Below the pieces are notes generated by a model. It was given only the letters and a program-made list of their open reading frames with translations. It was not told the origin of the DNA and searched no databases. This document shows positions 44,684 to 55,860 of a stretch of 64,000 nucleotides of DNA, piece by piece. A program made the position numbers and the translations under genes. How positions within the stretch are numbered: the stretch's first letter is position 1; each line of letters begins with the position of its first letter. Source of the DNA: Hepsetus odoe (lineage: Eukaryota > Chordata > Actinopteri > Characiformes > Hepsetidae); NCBI GenBank assembly GCA_017165825.1, contig CM029376.1, forward strand, positions 24,656,205 through 24,720,204. Direction: 5' to 3'.

Positions 44684-46118
44684 CAGATTTACTAAGACAC
44701 ATCCCACTTTCAATGTCTCACAGATTTACTCTCCCACACACACTCATAAACCACTGCACACACACCGACCTACCCAATTTGCAAGTTAAAAGCTCAGCAC
44801 ATTCATGGCTATTAACTGATATCGAATTCCACATCTGAATCTGTGAAGGCTTTAATCATATTCACGCTGGCCCAGACTGTGGCGGCTGCTGCAGTGGGAG
44901 GGCTCAACCATTGAGGTTGGAGACAGCGCTTGCTCTGAGCTCTGCTCTCCGTCAGAGCACTTTAAAACAAGCTGAAAGGTAATCGCCTTTGCTTCAGCCT
45001 CCGAGCGGACGCCAGCGATTACAGAATGTGGGGAACGAAAGAGCCGTATCTTTCCTGAGCAGACCCCAGCATTCGGAGTCGTGTGGACGGCACACACCAA
45101 AACTGTGGCAGCCAGAGACAGAGGTCTTTACACAGTCACGCCACCATAAAAGACCACCACTATAACCAAGAAAGGGGTTCAAGCTGCATCTCCATAATAC
45201 AGACGTTTAGGCTTACTATGCTCCATGCAATGGGGCTGTGATAAAAAGGAAATGTAAGCTTTGGAAAATATACTTTAAAGGAAAGTCTAAATAGCTAGGA
45301 AAATGTTTGGTGAACAGCTCAGGATGCAGACTAGACATTGGAGTAGCTGTGGAGTCATTCTTTTCAAACCTTTAAAGGTCAAAAGTGGGGCAAAATACAT
45401 GTTTAGGCTTTTTTATATATGCATTGTATGAGCCCGGGACGCCTGCAAAGACTGGATTTTGCTCTGAGCATGGCCTAAAATATGAGAAAAATACAAAAGA
45501 TGACCCCTACTTTGTTGACCTTGACTGACCCTTACATCACCATTGTAAAATGACATACTGACACAACCTACCGTATGTTAGGTTGCTGTGATGGTGAAAA
45601 AAAGAATGGGAATGGGTCCAAATAGGGGAAAAGCAGTAACAATACTATGCTCGCATGGTGCCACATCTGTCTGTATGCGTGTCGAGATATCAGAAAGGGA
45701 AGGTAAACAGGTATTGGTTTTAATACATTTCAAGTGATCATTTACACTTCCTGCCCTTTTCCACAAACAGGCTCTTGAACTGGAACTTTTAAATGAGGTA
45801 AATGTACAAACTGAAAGTAAAAAACGTGAATGTGATATAACAGACTCAGAAATGTGGTATGTTTCAGCGATGGCCTACATGATGTTGAAATCATTTATTA
45901 CATGAAGTAGACACACACTTAATCAAGCCCGTCAGAGAAGCACCCGTCTGGATCTGTGATTGATCAAGATTCAGGGAACGCTGTAAAAAAATGCTACAGG
46001 GCACCTTTGCATATTGCAGCATTGACTGAAGAGTTCAGTATTGACCTTTACAAGCAATATTCGGTGCAGGCTTAAATGAGATTGAGAAGAGATGCGTGTT
46101 TCCCCAGCGATTGAGTCG
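44683..46118. other. Intron sequence without recognised features
   Basis: No exon or named repeat recognised. Confidence 0.35.
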
Positions 46119-46515
46119 CATTATCGTTGAGGAGCAGTTCTCCAGATCTTCCTGAAGGACAGTGTTGTTGTCTCTCATTTTCAGTCCAGTCTCTGTACCT
46201 GAGCAGTTCTCCAGATCTTCCTGAAGGACAGTGTTGGTGTCTCTCATTTTCAGTCCAGTCTCTGTACCCGAGCAGTTCTCCAGATCTTCCTGAAGGACAA
46301 TGTTGTTGTCTCTCATTTTCAGTCTAGTCTCTGTACCTGAGCAGTTTGATAGTTTTGTGCTGGTTAATCCACACAGTGATCTACGTCCGAACCTTCAAGC
46401 AGAACAAAGCATCTAACTTAAGATGAAGCAGTGAAGAAGTAGGTGCAGATGATTCCAGATGATCAGGTGATTCATTGATGCTGAACACTGAGTGGTTGGA
46501 ACCAGGACTTGCTGT
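46119..46515 (-). repeat. Tc1/mariner-like small element fragment with three internal tandem units
   Basis: Three ~69-bp units on the minus strand (antisense GAGCAGTTCTCCAGATCTTC, CTGAAGGACAGTGTTGTTG, CTCTCATTTTCAGTCCAGTC), followed by GGTTAATCCACACAGTGATC and ATTCCAGATGATCAGGTGAT. Terminal sequences are not visible on either side. Confidence 0.75.
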
Positions 46516-47341
46516 AACTTCCCCTTTAGCTCGGCGTTATGATCAAAATGAACAAATGCAAATCAAGGAGAATGATTATATTAGCTTAACAAAAGCTAAT
46601 GAAATGAGCAGAGTGTATTTAGAAGGTAAGGAGACTAAATGAATTTATAATAAAAATCCTCTGAAAAAATTATGATCGCCAGCTCCTGACACACTCAACG
46701 GCTCTGCTGCCGGCTCCTTTCCAAGTGATTGAAGCACAACAGTGGACATCAGCACAAATATCCAGAAAATATATTCTTCCTGATGAGGAAAGAGCGCAAA
46801 GAGCCAAATCTTACCCTTAACCAAAATATGGAAATACATTATAGGTATAATCAATCAGCTGAAACTAGCCTTGAGTCCTTTCTGCTTCTGGACCTTGTGC
46901 TAAAAGGCTTATAGTGCAAACATTAAAAGTCACCCAAATATTTCTCATCTCCAAAAGATCTCAACCCACTCAAGCCATGCTCTTCATTAATGCGGAGCAG
47001 ACTTCTAGATGAGGTTCAGGACACAGTGTGCTTAACTCCCCTTCATTTTTAAGCATAATCCATAAATGGATTCCACAGATTTGACTTAGATTAGATAGAA
47101 ATGCTTATATATAAATAATAAATAATTGTTTTAATTTTTTTTTTTTTTTTTTTAAAGACTGATTTCTACTTTACTCCACAGGTGTGAGTGAGTGGAGCTG
47201 GTGATGCCCAAGTCCACGTTGCGTAAAAAAGCCTTCACCTGGCTTTGACTCATTTTTATAGCTCACAGCAAGCTATAGTGTCCCCACCCTTCACACGTCC
47301 CACATGAAGCGATGGATGTGGTCTGGGTGGGCTGAGATTTA

Positions 47342-47520
47342 GCAGCATTTAGCTGACGCTCTTATCCAGAGTGACTTCCATTTCCCAACTACAGGGACAG
47401 TCCACCTGGAGAACTTGGGGTTAAGGGTCTAGCTCAGGAACCCAATGTTGGTAGTGCTGGTGGTGAGATTTGAACCTGTGACCTCTTGGTCTGAAGGTGA
47501 GCACTACCACTGGGTTTTCT
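47342..47520 (-). repeat. SINE of the GCATTTAGCAGACG family (intronic)
   Basis: AGCAGCATTTAGCTGACGC, CTCTTATCCAGAGTGAC, ACAGGGACAGTCCACCTGG, GGGTTAAGGGTCTAGCTCAG and GATTTGAACCTGTGACCTC. Head partly lost. Confidence 0.72.
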
Positions 47521-47659
47521 CTGCATTTTGGTTCAACTACATCTCTAACGGAAAATCTCGTAAATGAATTTTTTGCCCTTTCGGGTACACGCAGCAGTGT
47601 TTACACCAACGTGAAAGGTTACTGGACCACAGCTGAGTGTCTGTTACGTTAAGACTCAC

Positions 47660-47789
47660 ATCGTAGCCGTTGTTGCGGATGCCCCTCCTAGAACGCTCCC
47701 TCATGACAAGCAGGTCCAGTTCGGTCTCAACAGGACTTGGAGTGTTCAGAGACTGCCTGCTCCAATATGCTGGTTCCCTCTGGCTCTCA
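47660..47789 (-). CDS. kiaa1549l: KIAA1549L-like exon 6
   Basis: It encodes ESQREPAYWSRQSLNTPSP, then VETELDLLVMRERSRRGIRN and ends NGYD. The SRQSLN-PSP-ETE-DLLV and RRGIRN-GYD motifs are diagnostic of KIAA1549L-type tails. The acceptor is tgtgtgcag before TGAGAG, and the split codon with exon 5 makes serine. The donor is TACGAT followed by gtgagt, a near-consensus site. The phase is 2 in and 0 out. Confidence 0.94.
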
Positions 47790-48617
47790 CTGCACACAAA
47801 AACATTGCACACCTATTATCTTCCACACCAGAGTCCGGAGGAGAAATTAAGTAGGTTCTTTTAATGGAAAAACTCCATTCTGAATATTGTGTAGTCCAGG
47901 ACTATGTAGTCCTCGTGACTAGCGATCATCCAACATTTCTTCTGAAATTTAGCCTAGGGGCAATTTGTCTTCCATTCGGGGCAGTAAAGAACTCTTATGG
48001 TATTGCTTGGACATTGCTGAGAGGATTTGGTTGCCCTCATTTATGAGGTCACTACTTAGTCCATGTGCTGAAGTTTGATGATCAGCTCTGGATCAAAAAT
48101 GGCATTAGCCTTAAGACATTAGCTAGAGCTCCAGTATATCCCAGTTCCAAAGACCAATGACAGAGGGCTTTATATCCCTCTTACTGATAGTGAAACTGGA
48201 CATGGTGACCTTAGGCTCATGTGTGGCTGATCTAGAGCATCCCAGTCTAACCGCAAATGTTCTTCTATAGAGTTAACTAATACTGTGCGCTCAGCTGAGC
48301 ACATTACCATAATTGTAGACACATAAAGTAACACTACTGATGTCTGGAATATAGCGATATTACTATATGATAACGAAAATGATAAAGTTATTCTATTAAA
48401 TTATGGTCATTTTCATAAACTCAAGAAACAAAGAAAGGAGATGGTGACTTTCAAAGAATTTCCATACATTTGCATGTTTTTCAACCATCACTTTTTATCC
48501 AACGTCCTTACTCTCTCTGGGACATATCTCTGTCTCTCTTCTTCACCCACTGTCTGCATATTCTGAAGCAGGATGACTAATAATCCATCCCCTGGTGCCT
48601 GATCCTCCTCCTCCTAC

Positions 48618-48856
48618 CTCCTCCTGTATTTGACGTAAGTGGAGGGGTTTCTGTCTTCAACAGGCCGCAGGGCGTCCTCCAGGTCCAGAGAGGCGTTCTC
48701 CCTCCTCAGGCGCTCTCGGTGGCCTTGTCGGTGGCCTCCAGTACTGCCGCTGCTTCCACTCACCGGACCATCACTGTAGCCCTTCCTCTTGGCCTTCAGC
48801 CGCAGCTTGTTCCGGTAGTGCTCAATATCAGACTTCTGCTTCAGCCCCATGTTCAC
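48618..48856 (-). CDS. kiaa1549l: KIAA1549L-like exon 5: conserved basic block
   Basis: It encodes VNMGLKQKSDIEHYRNKLRL then KAKRKGY, the most strongly conserved and most basic part of the UPF0606 tail. A faster-evolving Ser/Gly/Arg segment follows, ending DRNPSTYVKYRR. The acceptor is gtggttgcag before GTGAAC and the donor is AGGAGGAG followed by gtagga. The phase is 0 in and 2 out. An in-frame TAG lies just after the donor, so the border is well constrained. Confidence 0.94.
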
Positions 48857-50065
48857 CTGCAACCACACAGAGCCAGGAGAAGCAGCTCATCAATGGAAGG
48901 AGTCCGCAGGCCAATTTCAGGCCAATCTTTCCATTTAAGATCGCTTGCAGTTGGAAAGCAGCAATGCAGTTTGGTGCCAGCCTCACAGAAGCACCCACCC
49001 GTGAGACAGCATGGGGCCTGTGTAAACGGATTTGGTTGCACATGAATCAGGTATAAATGAATCAACCTTAAAAAAGCCACCCCCTCAGGTCAGACAGACT
49101 GGTTGTCATGGTGACTGCCGGCTGTGGTGGTTGAAATTTTGAATCAAACCCAAAGACAACGTCCTGATCCTGTCTGACCCCTCCCACAGCAGCAGGTTTC
49201 GAATCTGACTCTGAATCGGGCGCTTCTATCCGAGCAAATAGATGAAAATGAAATAAGACTTGTAATCAGGAGTGTAAAAGTCCATCAGGATATTGAGTTA
49301 AGAGGGCATAAACATGAATAATGTTGCGATATATGATATCCTAAAGAATCATTACCCAATCGAATCATTTAGGGGTCAGAGATTCATTTGCTCAATATTC
49401 TTGATGATTGTTCATTATATTTGGCAACAGTGGGAGTTTTTATGTGACCCAAGGTGCTTAAATGACATTAATTGACCTTCTCCAGAAATGAGTGCCTTTC
49501 AACAGCAAGCCAGAATGAACCTCGGTGACCACACCGGATTTTAAACTGCTAACCTTGGGAAGAAAAGTAGAGCGGAGGGAGAAAATGCAAGGCAGGGTCA
49601 ATCGGAAGAAAAGTGTGTTTTAGACCAAATTCCAAATCTATTTGCACACCCAAAATTTGGCCTCTTAAGCTCTGCTTTACAAAAGACAGACTGAGTGAAA
49701 GGAACGCAGGTTTCAAACGACCTTGTGATTTACTGAAGGATCAAAACTCACCATCACACAAAATGCAATTGCCATTTTAATCACTCAATCAACCAATGAC
49801 TCAAATCTAATTGACAAAGAACTAATTTAGGTCTTCCATGCCCAAGATTGATTACTGCCAGTCCCATTTAATCTAGACATTACTTAAATTAATCCTTTCA
49901 ACCGATATGAAGCTCCCTTACAGTTCTCCACTAACGGCACACAAAAGATATAGAGACAGTTATTCAGATATATCCATTACGGATCAATTTAAAATCCTAG
50001 GCATGTCCGAATACTTTTGTCCTATTGAGTTTGGACACATTTTCCCCACCTAGCAGCAAGCCTAC

Positions 50066-50190
50066 CTCTCCGTTGAGGATGACAGAGTCTTGGCTGTGAT
50101 TGGACGAGTCAGGGTAGGAGTAGTTGAGGGGTGCAGCCATAGGCTTGATGGTGATGAGCCTCAGGGAGCCGGTCAGGGAGTCGTAATGCT
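50066..50190 (-). CDS. kiaa1549l: KIAA1549L-like exon 4
   Basis: It encodes EHYDSLTGSLRLITIKPMAA and ends SQDSVILNGE, matching the family's SGSVQLIAIKP...SQES..VLNGE block. The acceptor is tctctgcag before AGCATTAC and the donor is GGAGAG followed by gtaggc. The phase is 1 in and 0 out. Compared with the mammalian protein as I remember it, an acidic segment expected just before this block is absent. It may be shortened in fish, or a small in-phase exon in the 1.8-kb intron above may have been missed. Confidence 0.9.
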
Positions 50191-51299
50191 CTGCAGAGAC
50201 AAAATCCATTTACTTGCAGCCAGAACCCACAGCACGAACACCAAGAGGGCCGAGGGTAAAAGGTCAGCAGTGCAGACCATATCAGACTCTGCCCAAACCT
50301 ATTATCTCCTGACACCCTTTTCTTCTGCATGTGGTCCACCAGCTTCCTTTGTGAGCTTCTCTTGGCAGCTATTTGGCTGGAACACATCCAGCTCCTGTTT
50401 TGATGGTATTAAAGTGGCCCCGCAGGGAGTGACAGTGACAATGACCCTGATAAAGCTTTTAGAACAGATGAACCTCCATAACAACCAAGAAAATGACAAA
50501 GATGATGCATTCCTAATTACAGTGATATATCACTTTGGCTTTTGGCTATTCGGCAGGAACTTTTTAAAAGCAAAAGTTCAGAGAAAAATCTAATCCACAA
50601 AAAAGAAACTTTTACTCAGACACGTTTGGGTGTCTGTATTTTGCTTCTTTAGTTTTGCAACAGAGATATGAGACTAACGAAGGGTACATCTCACCAATCT
50701 GTGTTGTGCAAACTGCAGTGTGAGGCGAGTGTGTGAGGATGACATAATCTCTAACCCCGCTTATGAGATTCCTAACACTGCGTGACAAAAATATATGGAC
50801 AATACTGAGGCCTAAAAAAGTGTCTCAACGACGTGTGTCACTTCTTTTTTTTTACTGTTTACAGTAAAAAACAGCCACACGTGTTTAAAAGAAAAAACAA
50901 AAAGAAAAATGATCAAATTTATATCATCTCCAATCATATATTTTTAATTTTTCCGTTTTCCATTTTCATTAAAAGCTCATAAAAAAAAGAAAAAACATGC
51001 AAACCAACATTAAAGTTGTTCTATTTAGTCATCCTAGATCATTATATAGAAAAAAGCTGCAAATAGTGCCTGTAGTGTTTGTGAGCTGATAAAAATAATC
51101 ATATTTATATGCATCGTGAATGGAGAATTAGCCCAGACGTTTTTAAATTGGGTACCTTATACAGCAGCCAATCAGAGCATTAGTCATTTACATACATCAA
51201 TCTAAAAGGTGCAGCATTTTGCATAAAGAATTTGTAAGAAATTAGTGACTGATAATTGAATTGAAGCAATACATTTTTTTTTAAACATAAACTCACAGA

Positions 51300-51865
51300 T
51301 ACAGTCCTGTGCAAAAGTCTTGACCCACCCCTCATTTCTTTATATTAGGGAGTAACCTCGTTGATGTAAAAGAGCTATTTTCCGCCTGTGAAACTGGCTT
51401 ATCTTTGTCAGAATGTAAACGGCTCTCCTGATCATCTGGAATCATCTGCACTGGTTTCTTCACTGCTTCATGTCTTAAGTTAGACGCTTTGTCCTGCTTG
51501 AAGGTTCAGACGTAGATCACTGTGTGGATTAACAAACACAAAACTATCAAACTGCTCAGGTACAGAGACTGGACTGAAAATGAGAGACAACAACACTGTC
51601 CTTCAGGAAGATCTGGAGAACTGCTCAGGTACAGAGACTGGACTGAAGATGAGAGACAACAACATTGTCCTTCAGGAAGATCTGGAGAACTGCTCAGGTA
51701 CAGAGACTGGACTGAAGATGAGAGACAACAACATTGTCCTTCAGGAAGATCTGGAGAACTGTTCCTCTAAAAATCAGTAATAATACGAGAACGTCTGGAT
51801 CTTTGGAAGCAAATATAAAGAAACAAGGGGAGGATCAAGACTTTTCACCAGTTCTGTGCATCATC
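51300..51865 (+). mobile_element. Small non-autonomous Tc1/mariner-like element, three internal tandem units
   Basis: It starts TACAGTCCTGTGCAAAAGTC next to TTGACCCACCCCTCATTTC. It ends with a decayed inverted copy (ATCAAGACTTTTCACC...CTGTGC). The TGCAAAAGTCTTGA ends resemble Tc1/mariner termini of fish. The interior has three ~69-bp units (ACTGCTCAGGTACAGAGACT, GGACTGAAAATGAGAGACAA, CACTGTCCTTCAGGAAGATC). The open frames across the array are not genes. It lies in the intron between exons 3 and 4. Confidence 0.78.
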
Positions 51866-51998
51866 AAAAAAAAAAAAAAACAAGAACAATTTTGGAAATG
51901 GGCTTTAAACTGTTTTCAGAAATTACATTCCCCCTCCCACCCACTGTATCTGTCTGTCTTTATTTCCATCTGTCTGCTTGTCTGTCTGTCTGTCTCAC

Positions 51999-52126
51999 CA
52001 TTCCTTGTGTGTGCCTCCTCCTTGTTGTTCTTCTGGCCTGTAGATCTGTGTGCTGTGGAGCTCCTTCCCGTGTTCAGTTTCCCAGAGCCGTCGCTCGAAA
52101 CCGAGCCATCCTCGCTTGGCAACTTG
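51999..52126 (-). CDS. kiaa1549l: KIAA1549L-like exon 3: Ser-rich tail segment
   Basis: It encodes SKLPSEDGSVSSDGSGK followed by a polar stretch ending KKNNKEEAHTRN-like residues. The family pattern here is a Ser/Gly cluster, then a Lys/Glu-rich KEEA motif, and this exon has both. The acceptor is cccacag before CAAGTTG and the donor is GGAATG followed by gtgaga. The phase is 2 in and 1 out. Serine and threonine residues are frequent, as expected of a disordered cytoplasmic tail. Confidence 0.88.
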
Positions 52127-52666
52127 CTGTGGGTAACCATGGAAACAGAGGCGGTAGTTAGCGGGCAGCGTGGGATGCGGGGTTAGCGACCGGCTGGCTC
52201 AGCCCTCCGGGCCTGCTGTTAACCTGGGCTAATCCGCACCACATCACAGAACACACAGCACACACCTGTCACAGCGGAAGACACGCTGTCCCTGTGTGGG
52301 TATTTTTAGAGTGTCCAGAAGCAGACCTCAGCTTGACCCCCCGATACACAAACCCTGACGATGCGTGAGATGCAGAGTAATGATCAGGAAAAAAGAGAAC
52401 AGCTCTTCTGAGTCATGCACTAATGATATTGGACGTAAGAGCGAGACGGGCCCACAGAGGAAATATTGCCGAGTCTGCAACATAAACGTGATTCAGGAGA
52501 AGTGGTCCGTGATTGGTTAGAGGGTGAGAAGGGTTTAGACGAATAAAACAGTGGAGAGCTCAAGGGAACGAAACAGAAGCACACAGCATGATATTCACAT
52601 TACAGTAAATCTGCTAATCTCTCAGGCATGCATGCCAACAATCTGCCAGCAGCAGTACACTCATCC

Positions 52667-52730
52667 CGCTGGACACACACACACACACACACACACTCAG
52701 AATACAAATATACACATTCGCACACACACG
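52667..52730. repeat. CA-rich microsatellite
   Basis: Two short CA runs separated by a TCAGAATACAAAT-type spacer. Confidence 0.85.
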
Positions 52731-52834
52731 GCATGAACCAGGCAGACAGTGGGTGAGAGTGAACACACACTCACATCTCTCCAGGAACCCTCAGGCACAC
52801 TGAATCATATGTGACTCAGTAGCCAGGAGCGTTC

Positions 52835-53285
52835 CTCTCTCTCTCTCTCTTTTTCTCTCTCTCTGCCTGTTTCCCTTTTTAAACTCTTCCTTCTCCCCTT
52901 CCTTTTCTCCCCATCTAATTCTAATTCTCACTTTCTGTTTGTTTCTCACCCAGTTCTTTCTTTTCTCTGTCTCGATCTTCCTCCCTCTCTTTTACCCCCC
53001 CACTTTCTCTCGTCCTCTACTTTCTTTGTGTCCCTCCCTCTCTTTGCACCTAATCTACACATCCTTTTATTCTTTCTCTCCCTTTCTCTCTCTATGTACA
53101 CTCTTTTTTCATTCTTTCCCCGATCCTCTTCCTCTGCCTTTTCCTTCCTTTCCCAATCTGTTTTTTCTCAACGTCCCTTCCCTTCAATTCCTTTCCCCCC
53201 TGTTTCTCCCCCTTCTATTCTTTCTTTCCTTCTCTTTTCTTCCCCTCTTCATTCTTCTTCCTCCCTCTCATCCTTCCTCTGTCAG
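52835..53285. repeat. Pyrimidine-rich tract (plus strand) in intron between exons 2 and 3
   Basis: The plus strand is dominated by CTCTCT, CCTTCC and TTTCTC runs for about 450 bases. The gene's sense strand here is therefore purine-rich, the opposite polarity to the tract at 54.9-55.9 kb. Long Ser/Leu/Phe-rich open frames over it are not genes. Confidence 0.85.
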
Positions 53286-54099
53286 GCCCTTATCCTTTTA
53301 AACACTCATGCCCTGTTCTTATGTGCATTCTGCCTTTGCTTTTCCAAATAATTGTCTTTGCCGAGCCATTCTCTTTTCTCCAGGCTCCGTCCCCTTTAAT
53401 CGCTTCACTTGGGAAGGACAACAAAAGACAGCACACGCTCCTACTGCTGGCCAGAAACACAGCGCATTTACACAAAGAGAAAGAAAGGATAAAATGAGAG
53501 AAAGGACCAAAAAAGAGACACACACACACAAAGGCAGGGTGATAAGTGGCAAAGAAAAGAAAAATCAGAAAGCACAGAAATGGAGAGAGTGAAGCAGCGG
53601 GCACTCAGCACCACCCTCAGTACCAACGCTCGGAGACGGTGCCCCGGCATCGACAGCAAAGTGTGATCAAACTTCTTCAATAAAAACTCTAAAAAGGAGC
53701 ATAATAGGCTCTATTTATTATTTCTACATTCTAAATGAGCTGTGAGTGAGAAATGGATTTTGAATCAGGACTTCTAAGGTTTGGGACCAAAACTTTTTTT
53801 ATGCTCAGAAACCATCACACCCTAATGGTGGAGCATCAGCTCAGGTCTCAAAACCACATGCAGAAAGAAGAGGCAGTTTATGAACAAATATTTGTGGCCT
53901 GGGTGGAAGTTCGGCAGGCCGAAGTCTGGCTCTAAATCTCAGAATGCGCCCTACGGGCCAGAGGCCTGAAAGCAGCTCACTGTCACATTTACAGCCCATG
54001 TGATTCAAAGCCATAAATATGACATCATGGCCCAGTAGAGCTTAAGGAAGAAATGTGGCCCTGTGCATTTTATGACTTTGACAGCCTTTTCAAATGCAT

Positions 54100-54148
54100 A
54101 CACACACGCACGCGCGCACACGCGCACACACGCGCACACATGCACACT
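54100..54148. repeat. CA/CG alternating purine-pyrimidine run
   Basis: ACACACGCACGCGCGCACAC and similar words. Alternating CG/CA is a classic Z-DNA-prone sequence. Confidence 0.85.
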
Positions 54149-54727
54149 CACTCAGCCTGATAAATTTGTGTGGTTAATACATTTTCCTACAGTTTTCAAC
54201 ATTTGCATTTCTTGAGTTGGAGAAACCTGCTGAGATTTTGTTTTCTTGTAGCTAAACGTGAACTAAATCAAATCTCTTCCAGGATCCCAGAAGGAGGAAA
54301 ACTACAATAATCTATGGTGCATTAAGGGGGAAATTATCACTGAAGAAATAAACGGTTCTCACAACCCACTGACACTGTTAAATGCCTGTGATTCCTGAGC
54401 ACCGCAGAAAGCTGTTTCTGAACTGAATTCTAAATATACAGCCAGATAGCAATTACTTTGTTGCTGGGCCCTCGGCTGAGAAGCTCTTTGTTCACTGCTT
54501 CTCCCTCCCCGAGAGGCTATTTTTCAACCAACTTCCCTGGTGTGCATCATGGCTACAGGGTCAAACATGAGCCATAGAGCAAAGTAAAAGTAAAAAACAT
54601 GAGATAACTGCCAATAGGCTGGTTTTAAAATACATACCAATGAAAATGATGAACGTGAATCAGCCAGAAAGGGCATCACTTTTTTCAGCATGTTTTTTTG
54701 TTTTGATCAACTGTCAAATGCACTGAC

Positions 54728-54915
54728 CTGCGATGCATCTCTGTGGTGGACTGCTGCCGTTTGGAGGCGGTGCCGTCCTGTAGCACACCCTTATCCTGTG
54801 TGAGAGGGGCATCCCGAACCGGAAGAGACAGAACCAGTGTTTCTTTGGTGACAGCAAGAGCTTCCTCACCTTGCTGACCCATGTGCTGCTTAGCATAGTC
54901 AAAACCCTGCACAGG
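54728..54915 (-). CDS. kiaa1549l: KIAA1549L-like exon 2: juxtamembrane cytoplasmic tail
   Basis: It encodes 62 codons plus two bases, opening PVQGFDYAKQHMGQQG and continuing LPVRDAPLTQDKGVLQDG, a block I recognise from KIAA1549L tails. The acceptor is tttctag directly before CCT GTG CAG. The donor is CGCAG followed by gtcagt. The phase is 0 in and 2 out. The acceptor sits at the end of an exceptionally long pyrimidine tract (plus-strand purine tract 54916-55860), so an open frame runs without a stop from the intron into this exon. The part above 54915 is not coding. Confidence 0.93.
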
Positions 54916-55860
54916 CTAGAAAAGAAAAGAAAAAAAACGAGAGAGGAGTAGAAGATAACAGAAAGAGAAGAGAAGAGAAGAAAAAAGAAGAGAAGACAAG
55001 AGAAGGGAAAAAAGAAGAGAAGAGAAGAGATGAGAGGAGAGGAGAAGAGAAGACAAGAGAAGGGAAAAAAGAGAAGAGAAGAGAAGAGAAGGGAAAAAAG
55101 AGAAGAGAAGAGAAGAGAAGAGAAGAGAAGAGAAGAGAGGAGAGGAGAGGAGAGGAGAGGAGAAGAGAAGAGAAGAGAAGAGAAGAGAAGAGAAGAGAAG
55201 GGAAAAAGAGAAGAGAAGAGAAGAGAAGGGAAAAAGAGAAGGGAAGAGGAGGGAAAAAGAGAAGAGAAGAGAGTAGAAGAGAAGAGAAGAGAAGAGGAGG
55301 GAAAAAAGAGAAGAGAAGAGGAGGGAAAAAAGAGAAGAGAAGAGAAGAGAAGAGAAGAGAAGAGAAGAGAAGAGAAGAGAAGAAAGAAAAAGAGTATAGG
55401 AGAGAGGAGCGTGATAAAAAGATAGAGGAGGAAGAAAATTACACAAAAAAGAGGAAAGTGGACAAGAAGAGAACGGAAGAGAGCAGAAGAGAACAGTGAA
55501 GATGCAAGAAAAAAGGAGAGAAGAGAAGAAAAGGAGCATATAAAAGGAGAGAAAAAAATCAGAGAGGGCAAGAAAATAATACAAAAAAGAGGGATAAGGA
55601 CAGGAAGGGAAGAAAACAGATGAAGAGAAAAGAGAAGAAGGAAAACCAGTATAGAAAAGAAGGGAGAAAAAAATGAGAGGGGAAGAAAATAATCCAAAAT
55701 GAGGGATAAGGACAGGAAGAGAAGAGACGGGAACAGAACAGAAGAGATGCGAGAAACAGAAAAGAAGAGAAGAAGAGAGAAGGGGGGATAATAAAAGAGT
55801 AGAGAAGAGAGAATACAGAGGAAAGAAGAAAGAAAAGCAGAAGGGAAGAAAGTGCACGGA
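54916..55860. repeat. Polypurine/polypyrimidine tract of about 0.95 kb
   Basis: The plus strand is almost pure A/G, mostly AGAAG and AGAGA units with interspersed GGGAAAAA and GAGGA variants. On the gene's sense strand this is C/U and it ends at the acceptor of exon 2 (tttctag at 54916-54922). Long stop-free frames made only of Ser, Leu, Phe and Pro (or Arg, Glu, Lys on the plus strand) are a composition artefact. Such tracts can form triplex DNA and bind polypyrimidine-tract proteins; that role here is inference. Confidence 0.95.

Noticed and set aside
51522..51780. Repetitive protein with RYRDWTEDERQQHC-type units
   Set aside because: The frame is the ~69-bp array of a transposon with decayed ends; sister copies carry different unit numbers and no start or promoter context.
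52939..53351. Overlapping Ser/Leu/Phe-rich frames of 107-120 codons
   Set aside because: They are low-complexity pyrimidine tract inside an intron.
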